A stretch of DNA of 15,510 bases from CAYXRS01 sp964636485. Lineage in GTDB: Bacteria > Gemmatimonadota > Gemmatimonadetes > Gemmatimonadales > Gemmatimonadaceae. The stretch lies in assembly GCA_964636485.1 (NCBI GenBank), contig CAZWSO010000055.1, forward strand, positions 1 through 15,510, in the 5' to 3' direction. Under the pieces are notes generated by a model, which searched no databases, was not told the DNA's origin, and saw only the letters and a list, made by a program, of their open reading frames with translations. Positions 1 through 6,091 of this stretch are shown here, one piece after another. The first letter of the stretch is position 1. Every line of letters starts with the position of its first letter. The translations under genes were made by a program, and so were the position numbers.

Positions 1-763
1 CGTACACGATCTCCTGCGTCCGGCCTACGGCGAAGGCCGGGATCATGACGCGACCGCCCCTCGCGGCCGTCTCCGAGACGACGGCCGCCAGATGCTCCCG
101 CGCACCCACCATCGTCTCATGGTCGCGATTGCCGTACGTGGATTCCATGATCACGATGTCGGCGTCTTCCGGGGGCTTCGGATCGCGTATGATCGGTAGC
201 CCCGGACGCCCTACGTCGCCGGAGAAGACGATCCGCTGATGCTCGCCATTCCCCTGTACGTCGGCCACCACGGACGCGGAACCGAGAATGTGACCGGCCT
301 CGATGAAGGTGGCCCACACTCCCGGCATGACTTCCATCGACCGGTCGTAGGGAACGCCGATCATCAGCTCGGCGGCGCGGGCCGCGTCCGCCACCGAGTA
401 CAGCGGGGGAACGAACTCTCGATGCCGGCGCGCCAGAAACTCGGCGTCCTTCGCCTGAATGTGCGCCGAGTCGGCGAGCATGATCGCTGAAAGGTCGCGC
501 GTGGCGGCGGTGCACCAGATGGATCCCGCATATCCATGCGTCGTCAGGAATGGGAGCCGACCCGCGTGATCGATGTGAGCATGGCTCAGCAGAATGGCAT
601 CGACCTCCTCGACCGCGAGCGGGAGCGTTCGATTGGACGCGTCGGACTCGCGTCGCCGCCCCTGGAAGAGCCCGCAGTCGAAAAGGATGGTGTGGCGACC
701 GGTGCGCAGGATGTGGCAGGAACCGGTGACCTCACGGGCAGCACCCGAAAACTCCAGCTGCAT
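1..763 (-). CDS. MBL-fold beta-CASP RNA-processing exonuclease-like protein (3' part cut by window edge)
   Basis: About 254 residues are visible, starting MQLEFSGAAREVTGSCHIL. The zinc-binding metallo-beta-lactamase motif HAHIDH is at about residues 61-66. Further ligand regions are GHILGSA (about 155-161) and FSGDVGRPG (about 180). ESTYGNRDH (about 209-217) marks entry into the beta-CASP domain, and the visible part ends at AFAVGRTQEIVY, typical of these enzymes. The family (COG1236, Ysh1/CPSF-73-like) comprises zinc-dependent nucleases acting on RNA. Substrate and exact role cannot be told from this fragment. The start is the first ATG that fits the family N-terminus; there is no clear Shine-Dalgarno upstream, so it is somewhat uncertain. 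The gene is divergent from the small gene at 1064. An MBL hydrolase of other function is a less likely alternative because the beta-CASP junction is present. Confidence 0.88.
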   Translation of the reverse strand, partial: MQLEFSGAAREVTGSCHILRTGRHTILFDCGLFQGRRRESDASNRTLPLAVEEVDAILLSHAHIDHAGRLPFLTTHGYAGSIWCTAATRDLSAIMLADSAHIQAKDAEFLARRHREFVPPLYSVADAARAAELMIGVPYDRSMEVMPGVWATFIEAGHILGSASVVADVQGNGEHQRIVFSGDVGRPGLPIIRDPKPPEDADIVIMESTYGNRDHETMVGAREHLAAVVSETAARGGRVMIPAFAVGRTQEIVY

Positions 764-1063
764 GCGGGGTTGATTGGGGAATGAGTGAGTGTTCGTGCGG
801 CGCCGCCCCGGAAGGTGCCGCCGCCTGGTGCACGGTCGCAAGCAGGCCACCGCCACGGTGTGCCTTCATCGGACAGCAAACAGGCATCACTTACCGACTA
901 CGCCCACGGCACCGGCGCCGAGATCGTGGAACACCGGTGACCGCCACAGTGGCTTTTTACGTGCGCCTTCCGTCTCGATGGACTACCTTTAGTAGTTCCC
1001 GGGTAGTGGCTGCCTCCATTCGGGGGCGCGTCCATACCTTATTATCCCCGACTGGAGCAGACA
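764..1063. other. Divergent intergenic region without a convincing gene
   Basis: This 300-base stretch separates the minus-strand MBL gene from the plus-strand small gene. The open frames in it have no family-like sequence and no good ribosome site. A TATTAT hexamer at 1040-1045 (5 of 6 matches to TATAAT) could be the -10 element of the downstream gene, but no good -35 hexamer sits at the proper distance. Nothing else recognisable was seen. Confidence 0.5.
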
Positions 1064-1261
1064 TTGGCGAGAAAGCCGAACTATGACTTCGAGAAGCGCA
1101 GGAAGGAGCTCGAGCGCAAGAAAAAGAAGGAGGAGAAGTTGCTGAGGAAGCGCGAGTCGAGTGCCCGCGAGGCCGAAGAACGGGCGAATACGACTGCGGA
1201 AGAGGACGGCAATGGAAACCCGCCGGCGTCGAGCGCATCGCTGCCCGAATCCGAGCCGTAG
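1064..1261 (+). CDS. Small Lys/Arg/Glu-rich hypothetical protein
   Basis: This is a 65-residue protein that opens MARKPNYDFEKRRKELERKK. Residues 10-40 are almost all charged (Lys, Arg, Glu) and probably form one long helix or coiled coil. The C-terminal 20 residues are Ala/Ser/Pro/Glu-rich and probably disordered. The start is TTG, supported by a GGAG at about 1053-1056 eight bases upstream and by the conserved look of the KPNYDFEKRRKE opening. Short proteins opening this way occur in several environmental phyla; I know of no established function, and nucleic-acid or ribosome association would only be a guess from charge. It lies 76 bases before the DUF2911 gene, so co-transcription is possible. 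Confidence 0.75.
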   Translation: MARKPNYDFEKRRKELERKKKKEEKLLRKRESSAREAEERANTTAEEDGNGNPPASSASLPESEP

Positions 1262-1337
1262 CCGCCAGGCGCTGGCCGAGCTACGTTAGTGTGCCCGGAC
1301 GCATCGCCCGGCCGGACCGGTTTCGCAAGGAGCAATC

Positions 1338-2501
1338 ATGCGTGCCACCTGCCCGCCCAGCTACCTACTCGCGCTGCTCGTTCTCGCCTCCCCCGCCCTC
1401 ACCCAGGCGGCACCTGACACCAGCGCGTACGTTCTCCGCATCGGACGCGACACCAGCCACGCACAGATCATCGTTCGTGATGGCAGCAGTGTAAGTGTTC
1501 ACGCCGTGAGACGCATTCCCGCCGTGCGTGAGGTGCGCATGGAAGCGACGCTGCACGCCGATGGCACGATCCTTCGCATGGAGGAGACGGCGTGGGAGCC
1601 GTTTGCTGGCGAGAACGCGGCGCCGGTAGCGCGGTCGGCGACTCGCGTGCAGGGCGATTCCACGATTGTCGAAGTCGAGACCGCAGCCGGCGCGCGCCGC
1701 TTTGCCTTCGAGGGCCGTGCGCACATCGCCAGCGCTCTCGACTTAGTGGGCATCCTCCCTCTGGTGGCGGCCTCCGCTCCGGCCACGCCCGGCGACAGCA
1801 TCGTTTCCTCACAGTTCGCGTTCACACTCGGCACCCGACCGCTGGTGATCAGGCGGGAGAGCGCGGAACGCGTCTCCTTCGGCAGCAGTCTGTTGGGAAC
1901 GATCCGCGCCCGACTCGACGCCGCCGGCCGCGTTGTCACCGTGGATGGCACGGGCTCCTCGATTAATTACACCGGTGATCGAGTGCCCGTCTTGAGTATC
2001 GATTCGGTGGCACGCGTCTTCGCCGAACGCGAGCGGCGCGAAGGGGCTGTGGGAAGCACGTCGCCCCGGGATTCGGTGATCGTCTCGATCGCTGACGGGG
2101 TGGTGATGGTCAACTACGGACGACCATCGAAGCGGGGTCGTGAGATCTTCGGGGCCATCGTGCCATGGGACCGGGTATGGCGCACGGGCGCCAATCAGGC
2201 CACGCACCTGCACACGGATCGTTCGCTCCGGATCGGTGGCAGGGAGCTCCTCCCCGGAAGCTACACGCTATGGACGCTTCCCTCTCAAACGGGCTGGACT
2301 CTGATCGTGAACGCGCAAACGGGCCAATGGGGAACCGATTACGACTCCTCACATGACCTGGTGCGAATACCCATGTCGCTGCGCACCTTGAGCGAGCCTG
2401 TGGAGCAGTTCACCATTCTGATCGAACCGCAGAGCGGTGGCGGCCTGTTGCGACTGCGCTGGGACCGGACAGAGGCCAGCGCCACCTTCCGTGCGCCGTA
2501 G
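1338..2501 (+). CDS. Secreted DUF2911 domain protein
   Basis: This protein has 387 residues. The N-terminus is a Sec signal peptide: a positive start, a hydrophobic LLALLVLASPAL core, and likely cleavage near LTQA|AP at residue 24-25. Residues about 30-235 are a beta-rich region I cannot assign. Residues about 250-387 match DUF2911, with VMVNYGRPSKRGREIFG, a VWRTGANQATHLHTD segment, a LPGSYTLWTLP segment and a C-terminal LRLRWDRTEA strand. The domain is common in exported proteins of Bacteroidetes and Gemmatimonadota; its biochemical role is unknown. The start is well supported by AAGGAG seven bases upstream. It is expected in the periplasm or outside the cell. Confidence 0.88.
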   Translation: MRATCPPSYLLALLVLASPALTQAAPDTSAYVLRIGRDTSHAQIIVRDGSSVSVHAVRRIPAVREVRMEATLHADGTILRMEETAWEPFAGENAAPVARSATRVQGDSTIVEVETAAGARRFAFEGRAHIASALDLVGILPLVAASAPATPGDSIVSSQFAFTLGTRPLVIRRESAERVSFGSSLLGTIRARLDAAGRVVTVDGTGSSINYTGDRVPVLSIDSVARVFAERERREGAVGSTSPRDSVIVSIADGVVMVNYGRPSKRGREIFGAIVPWDRVWRTGANQATHLHTDRSLRIGGRELLPGSYTLWTLPSQTGWTLIVNAQTGQWGTDYDSSHDLVRIPMSLRTLSEPVEQFTILIEPQSGGGLLRLRWDRTEASATFRAP

Positions 2502-2615
2502 CCGAGTCCTGAGCGCTCCCCGTCTTCGCGACATCCCGCCCGGGCTCTGTCGAGTGCCGCAGTCCTCGGGACGTCTTGGACGACACCCTCGACCCGCCGC
2601 ACCGCACCACATCGT

Positions 2616-2644
2616 TTGACCCTGGCGCCCCCGGTGAGTACATT
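2616..2644 (+). promoter_or_regulatory. Candidate sigma-70 promoter ahead of a short terminated leader
   Basis: TTGACC at 2616-2621 (5 of 6) and TACATT at 2639-2644 (4 of 6) are separated by exactly 17 bases. Transcription would begin near 2651, about 100 bases before the ATG at 2750. The call rests on sequence matches only. Confidence 0.45.
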
Positions 2645-2691
2645 AACTGGCGACAGTTGCGCCCGCGCATACCCCCGCCCACGGATGCAGG

Positions 2692-2716
2692 GCCCTCGCT
2701 TGCGCGGGGGCTTTTT
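2692..2716 (+). terminator. Intrinsic terminator or attenuator
   Basis: GCCCTCGC (2692-2699) and GCGGGGGC (2704-2711) form an 8-bp stem with one G-U pair and a TTGC loop. TTTTT follows at 2712-2716. This is the textbook intrinsic terminator layout. It lies 190 bases after the DUF2911 stop and 34 bases before the next start, downstream of the candidate promoter at 2616. It could end the DUF2911 transcript, end a small RNA of about 65 bases, or act as an attenuator. An upstream CCCCCGC at 2672-2678 could compete for the same 3' arm. Confidence 0.7.
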
Positions 2717-2749
2717 GATGGGCGGAACGGACTCATTACTGGAGGACTC

Positions 2750-3199
2750 ATGCAGCATACCGAAACCATCACCGACTCGCTCGAGCGCATCACTACCAAG
2801 CAGCGCTCGGCCGTACAACGAGAGGTGGTGCGGTTGCTGGATGAGCTGGTGCCGCAGCGGCCCGCGCACCCCCGCGACGAGCCGGCAACGGAGGTGAAGC
2901 TGCACCGCTGGCCGGGTCGCTGCATCCTCCAGGCGGAGTCCAATGCGGTGAGCGTATCCTGGTTCCCCGCTCGTCCCGACGAGGACTCGCTGGGCGAGAT
3001 TCTCGTCATCGCGTGGGATGGGATCGTCTCCCTTCCGGGATCAGCTGAGCGCTCGCGGAGGGAGGCAGTAGCGCGACGCACCGTGGTAGTGCGACCCGTG
3101 GAGACGCGCGTCGGCGAGTACGAATGGCGCCGCGACGGTACGGGCTCTCCAATGCAGACCGCCATGCTGGCGAATTTCTGCCGGGGGCTGCTGACGTAA
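2750..3199 (+). CDS. Hypothetical protein, 149 residues
   Basis: I do not recognise a family. The protein opens MQHTETITDSLERITTKQ and has no signal peptide or membrane segment, so it is probably cytoplasmic. Residues about 5-35 look like an amphipathic helix. Residues about 48-85 alternate as strands around RWPGRCILQAESNAVSVSW, and after a helix near residues 100-110 another strand set follows (RRTVVVRPVE, GEYEWRRDG). The start is fixed by GGAGG at 2741-2745, five bases before the ATG. The frame stays open upstream through the terminator, but those codons are not credible protein. The gene stands alone between a terminator and a weak inverted repeat and may be controlled by its leader. Confidence 0.7.
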   Translation: MQHTETITDSLERITTKQRSAVQREVVRLLDELVPQRPAHPRDEPATEVKLHRWPGRCILQAESNAVSVSWFPARPDEDSLGEILVIAWDGIVSLPGSAERSRREAVARRTVVVRPVETRVGEYEWRRDGTGSPMQTAMLANFCRGLLT

Positions 3200-3210
3200 A
3201 GCCGGCGTGA

Positions 3211-3235
3211 GAATTCGCGTTATGAGCGCCAATTC
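3211..3235. repeat. Short inverted repeat after the hypothetical gene
   Basis: GAATTCGCG (3211-3219) pairs with CGCCAATTC (3227-3235) with one C-C mismatch and a seven-base loop. It begins 12 bases after the stop of the upstream gene, where a terminator would be expected, but no T-run follows. It may help termination or stabilise the 3' end. Confidence 0.35.
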
Positions 3236-3395
3236 TTCACCCCGGACTCCGGTGGGCAACTACCAGTAAGCACCTCGTTCGGCCTCCAAATCCCCGCTCG
3301 CGTGGCAGGGGTTGCTGCACGTTCCGCCGCTCGTCCCCCAACCAAGGGACGCGCCGCCGCCAGGCGGTGCGCAATGGGACGAACCGGAGGATTCC

Positions 3396-4031
3396 ATGAG
3401 CTTCACCTTGTTGCTCCGCACCCTTGCTGGCTGTGCCATCGCAATTGCGCCAACGGCGCAGGAGGCGGTCGCACAGCGCCCCGCACCGGCCAAGGCAGCC
3501 GTGCCACTCCAGGATGCGCGCGGAGGAAATCATACCACACTTCGCGCCGCCGCCGACTACTTCCTCAAGCTGGAGGGCGTGCCCGGAGAGTCGAAGCGCG
3601 CCAGCGGAGCGCGCAAAGACCATATCGACATCGAATCCTGGTCGTGGGGCCATACGACTCGTCGTGGCATCGGCGGCAACAAAGGTGGCGGCTCGCTGGC
3701 AATCGAGGTGTTGGCGCGCAGTTCAGCGTCTCCGGGATCGGGGATCGCAAGCGGACGCCCCGCGCGGGGCGCCGAACCTCCAACCCTCGGACTTCGCAAG
3801 GGCGATGCGCTAGGCACGCTGATGCTCGAGGCGCTCACCAGCGGGAACGGCGAGAGCGGATGGGTTCGCTACGTGCTGCACGGCGTGCGCGTCAGGTCGG
3901 TGACCGCCGGCACGCGTGACGGGCGCGGGATCGAGAAGATCACGATGAGTTTCGAGCGCGTGACGCTGCAGCGCTCCGGCCGGACGCCAGCGGGCATCGC
4001 GCCCGCCTCTCCAAGCCGCGCCAGCCACTAG
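3396..4031 (+). CDS. Orphan exported Hcp-like (T6SS tube protein family) protein
   Basis: From the chosen ATG the protein has 211 residues. Residues 1-27 (MSFTLLLRTLAGC... to AVAQ) look like a signal peptide; LAGC at 10-13 also resembles a lipobox, although Arg8 makes the hydrophobic core unusual. From about residue 50 it matches the Hcp fold family: DYFLKLEGVPGESK, then HIDIESWSWG, a middle loop, and the C-terminal strand set YVLHGVRVRSVTAG and EKITMSFERVTL. Hcp normally forms the hexameric tube of type VI secretion. Here no other T6SS gene is nearby and the export signal is not typical, so a stand-alone extracytoplasmic Hcp-fold protein is more likely than a tube subunit. The start is supported by GGAGG at 3386-3390, five bases upstream; an in-frame ATG at 3312 lacks such support and would bury the signal sequence. 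Confidence 0.75.
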   Translation: MSFTLLLRTLAGCAIAIAPTAQEAVAQRPAPAKAAVPLQDARGGNHTTLRAAADYFLKLEGVPGESKRASGARKDHIDIESWSWGHTTRRGIGGNKGGGSLAIEVLARSSASPGSGIASGRPARGAEPPTLGLRKGDALGTLMLEALTSGNGESGWVRYVLHGVRVRSVTAGTRDGRGIEKITMSFERVTLQRSGRTPAGIAPASPSRASH

Positions 4032-4133
4032 GCAACGAGAGGCGTGCGGGCGTTCGCAGCAGGCTTGCACCCGCCAGGCCCGGCGGCAGTCGGCAGCTCC
4101 GAACGGCAACGGTATTCTGCCGGTGGGGCGGGA

Positions 4134-4796
4134 ATGGTAGCTTTTCGCATGCCCAACTCCGCCGGCTTCCCGAATTTGCAGGTCGCGTCGCATCCATTGG
4201 TGCAGCACAAGCTCTCGATCCTGCGCGACCGCGCTACGCCCACCAAGCTTTTCAAGGAGATGGTGGAGGAGATCGGGACGCTGCTTGCCTACGAGGCAAC
4301 CACCGGCCTCCCGCTGGAGCCTGTGCTGGTGGACACCCCGCTCGAGCAGGTGCGCGCCATGCGCGTGCGTGGCAAGAAGCTCACTCTCGTCCCTATTCTG
4401 CGGGCGGGGCTGGGAATGGTGGAGGGAGTGTTGCGGCTCGTTCCCGCCGCGCGTGTCGGCCACATTGGCCTCTACCGCGACCACGACACGCTCGAGCCGG
4501 TGGACTACTACTTCAAGGTTCCCGGTGACGTGATCGAGCGGCACTTTTTCGTGCTCGACCCCATGCTGGCCACGGGTGGGAGCGCCGTCTCCGCGGCTTC
4601 GTCTCTCAAGCGTGCCGGAGCGGAGCACATCTCCTTTCTCTGCATTGTCGTCGCACCGGAAGGCGTGCAACGAATGCTCGACGCGCACCCCGACGTCCGC
4701 ATCTTCTGCGCGTCACTCGATCGCGAGCTGAACGAGCACGGATACATTCTCCCCGGTCTGGGGGATGCAGGGGATCGGTTGTTCGGAACGAGGTGA
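4134..4796 (+). CDS. upp: Uracil phosphoribosyltransferase
   Basis: Converts uracil and PRPP to UMP in pyrimidine salvage in the cytoplasm. The protein is 220 residues from this start, slightly longer than the usual 208-210. The family opening HPLVQHKLSILRD is at 20-32, RAGLGMVEG is at 90-98, the PRPP-binding loop DPMLATGGSA is at 142-151, and the uracil-site C-terminal region GYILPGLGDAGDRLFGT is at 203-219. Two starts are possible: ATG 4134 (GGTGGGG five bases upstream) and ATG 4149 (five residues shorter). An ATG at 4044 would add a low-complexity leader and is unlikely. It is convergent with the DUF2225 gene. Confidence 0.95.
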   Translation: MVAFRMPNSAGFPNLQVASHPLVQHKLSILRDRATPTKLFKEMVEEIGTLLAYEATTGLPLEPVLVDTPLEQVRAMRVRGKKLTLVPILRAGLGMVEGVLRLVPAARVGHIGLYRDHDTLEPVDYYFKVPGDVIERHFFVLDPMLATGGSAVSAASSLKRAGAEHISFLCIVVAPEGVQRMLDAHPDVRIFCASLDRELNEHGYILPGLGDAGDRLFGTR

Positions 4797-4816
4797 GGCC
4801 TGCCTTCAGCCTCACC
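4792..4816. terminator. Inverted repeat spanning the two convergent stop codons
   Basis: GGTGAGGC (4792-4799) and GCCTCACC (4809-4816) form a perfect 8-bp stem with a nine-base loop. The upp stop TGA (4794-4796) lies in the left arm and the minus-strand DUF2225 stop (4812-4814) in the right arm. The symmetry means either transcript can fold it. No T-run follows on either strand, so termination strength is uncertain. Confidence 0.5.
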
Positions 4817-5465
4817 CAAACCACTCCCTCGGACACGTCGCCTGCTGTCGGGCGGCGTCGAGTACCCACTGCTGGGTCTGAAGGCTCACTACCTCGTCCG
4901 GGACACGGTCGAACCATTCGGCTGCCTGCTGGATGTCGCCGACGCGACGCCAGAGCTCGCCCACGAGGTAGGTGAGGACAGCGCGCTCCTCGTGCTCCAC
5001 GCCATCGAACGCCGCGAGCGAGCGCTCGAACATCCACGACGCGTGACGCCGGTAGTAGCGCTCGGCCTCCACGTCTCCTTCATCGACGCAGCACCACGCG
5101 GCCCTCAGATACAGATCGGCCACACGCCGTGGTTCGCACCCTTGCCAGATGGCAACGCGCGCCGCGAAATCGTACTTGTCCGATCCCGAAACGGTGCCTG
5201 AGGGGAGTCGCGGCGCCAGCTCATCCCACACGTGTTCCTTCAGGAGCGGGCCCACCTCGGCCTCGTCGCCAAAATCCCGTTCACTGCCGGTATAGCCGCA
5301 GCGCGAGCACATGTGCACGAAGTAAGGCAGCGGCTGCGTGCCGGCCGCGCGCTCGTGAAAATCAGTACGCTTGCCGCCAAAGGAATTCGTGGAAAGAACC
5401 GCCTGGGAGGCGAAGCCGTTGCCGCATACCGGGCAGCTCAACTCTATCTGTCTCAGGGTGGTCAT
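4812..5465 (-). CDS. DUF2225 domain protein (zinc ribbon plus TPR-like helices)
   Basis: This protein has 217 residues. Two CxxC pairs, CPVC at 11-14 and CSRC at 53-56, form a probable zinc ribbon typical of DUF2225 (PF09986). From about residue 95 the sequence becomes helical with repeat-like Ala/Tyr/Arg patterns (VADLYLRAAWCCVDEGD, then ERYYRRHASWMFERSL, then LVGELWRRVGDIQQAAEWFD), resembling tetratricopeptide helices. The family has no settled function. The start ATG is supported by GGAGAGG a few bases upstream on the minus strand. It is a single gene convergent with upp; its upstream region overlaps the start of the decayed gene on the other strand. Confidence 0.88.
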   Translation of the reverse strand: MTTLRQIELSCPVCGNGFASQAVLSTNSFGGKRTDFHERAAGTQPLPYFVHMCSRCGYTGSERDFGDEAEVGPLLKEHVWDELAPRLPSGTVSGSDKYDFAARVAIWQGCEPRRVADLYLRAAWCCVDEGDVEAERYYRRHASWMFERSLAAFDGVEHEERAVLTYLVGELWRRVGDIQQAAEWFDRVPDEVVSLQTQQWVLDAARQQATCPREWFG

Positions 5466-5528
5466 ATCCTCTCCAGCAACCCGTCACTCGGTGAAATTGA
5501 AAGATGCGTGCCATCTGTTCAGTTCCCC

Positions 5529-5557
5529 TTGTTGCTCCCGCCAGCCTGGGGTATCTT
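5529..5557 (+). promoter_or_regulatory. Weak candidate promoter of the decayed gene
   Basis: TTGTTG (5529-5534, 3 of 6) and TATCTT (5552-5557, 5 of 6) are 17 bases apart, just upstream of the first recognisable piece of the pseudogene. It may be a relic. Confidence 0.25.
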
Positions 5558-5569
5558 GGCCCGTCCGGC

Positions 5570-6075
5570 AGTATCGGTCCGGCCCGCAGCCCGCTGCCAG
5601 GCGCCTGCTGATCAATCTGCTGCCAGACTTCTTCGCCGTTCTCGCAAGCGCGGAGCGCCGCAGCACCTACCACCGCTACTACGCTGCCCAACAGCGCATC
5701 CTCAGTGCCTGCTGGCGGAACTACGCTCTGGATCCTTGCGGACCTCACCGATGAGGTGATCCGGAGCACGATCGAGGCGAACTGGCCATACCTGCGCGGC
5801 ACGCTCGAACGCACCGACATCGTCTCCTCGGCCCGACGAGCGGAAGCGCGCACGCGCTAGCTGCTCGAAGCGGATGTCAATGTGGATACTGCGCAACGGC
5901 AGGGAGCACGACCTTGCGCGAGTTGCTCGTCAATGAAGGCATCGCTGTAGCAGTTTCGCGTGCGGCGAGTCCCGGACACGCCGAATGGGAGCACTTCGGC
6001 TGCGGACGCTGGGAGTATGGTCGGTCTGCGCCAGCCGAGGAGATCTGCGGGCTGGCGCGTGCTTCGGTGGCCTAA
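5570..6075 (+). pseudogene. Decayed protein gene with frameshift, stops and probable central deletion
   Basis: Three protein-like pieces lie in order but not in one frame. Piece 1 (about 5590-5735, same frame as the stop at 5752) reads INLLPDFFAVL followed by RRSTYHRYYAAQQRIL and WRNYALDP. Piece 2 (about 5722-5860, frame +1) reads WILADLTDEVIRSTIEANW, then LRGTLERTDIV, and ends at TAG 5858-5860 with LLEADV still readable beyond it. Piece 3 (about 5920-6075, first frame again) reads TLRELLVNEGIAVAVSRAA, then EWEHFGCGRWEYGRSAP, and ends TAA at 6073. The pieces resemble the two ends of a larger Gemmatimonadota-type protein that I recall, tentatively, as a predicted zinc-protease-like (DUF2268-like) family. 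If so, the middle with the metal-binding HExxH is gone. No start codon is present in frame. The frame changes and missing start are seen directly; the family is inference. Confidence 0.55.
6028..6058. repeat. Perfect 9-bp inverted repeat downstream of the carbamoyltransferase
   Basis: GCGCCAGCC (6028-6036) and GGCTGGCGC (6050-6058) pair perfectly around a 13-base loop. It lies 34 bases beyond the end of the long minus-strand gene set and inside the pseudogene tail. It could terminate the operon, but there is no T-run on either side. Confidence 0.35.
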
Positions 6076-6091
6076 ACGGGTTTCTTGACGG

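Noticed and set aside
928..958. Possible terminator (CCAC/GTGG followed by TTTTT) on the plus strand
   Set aside because: The stem would be only about four pairs with a tiny loop, and no plus-strand gene lies upstream.
3810..4688. 292-codon minus-strand ORF opposite the Hcp-like gene and upp
   Set aside because: Covers the PRPP-binding region of upp on the opposite strand and looks like no protein family.
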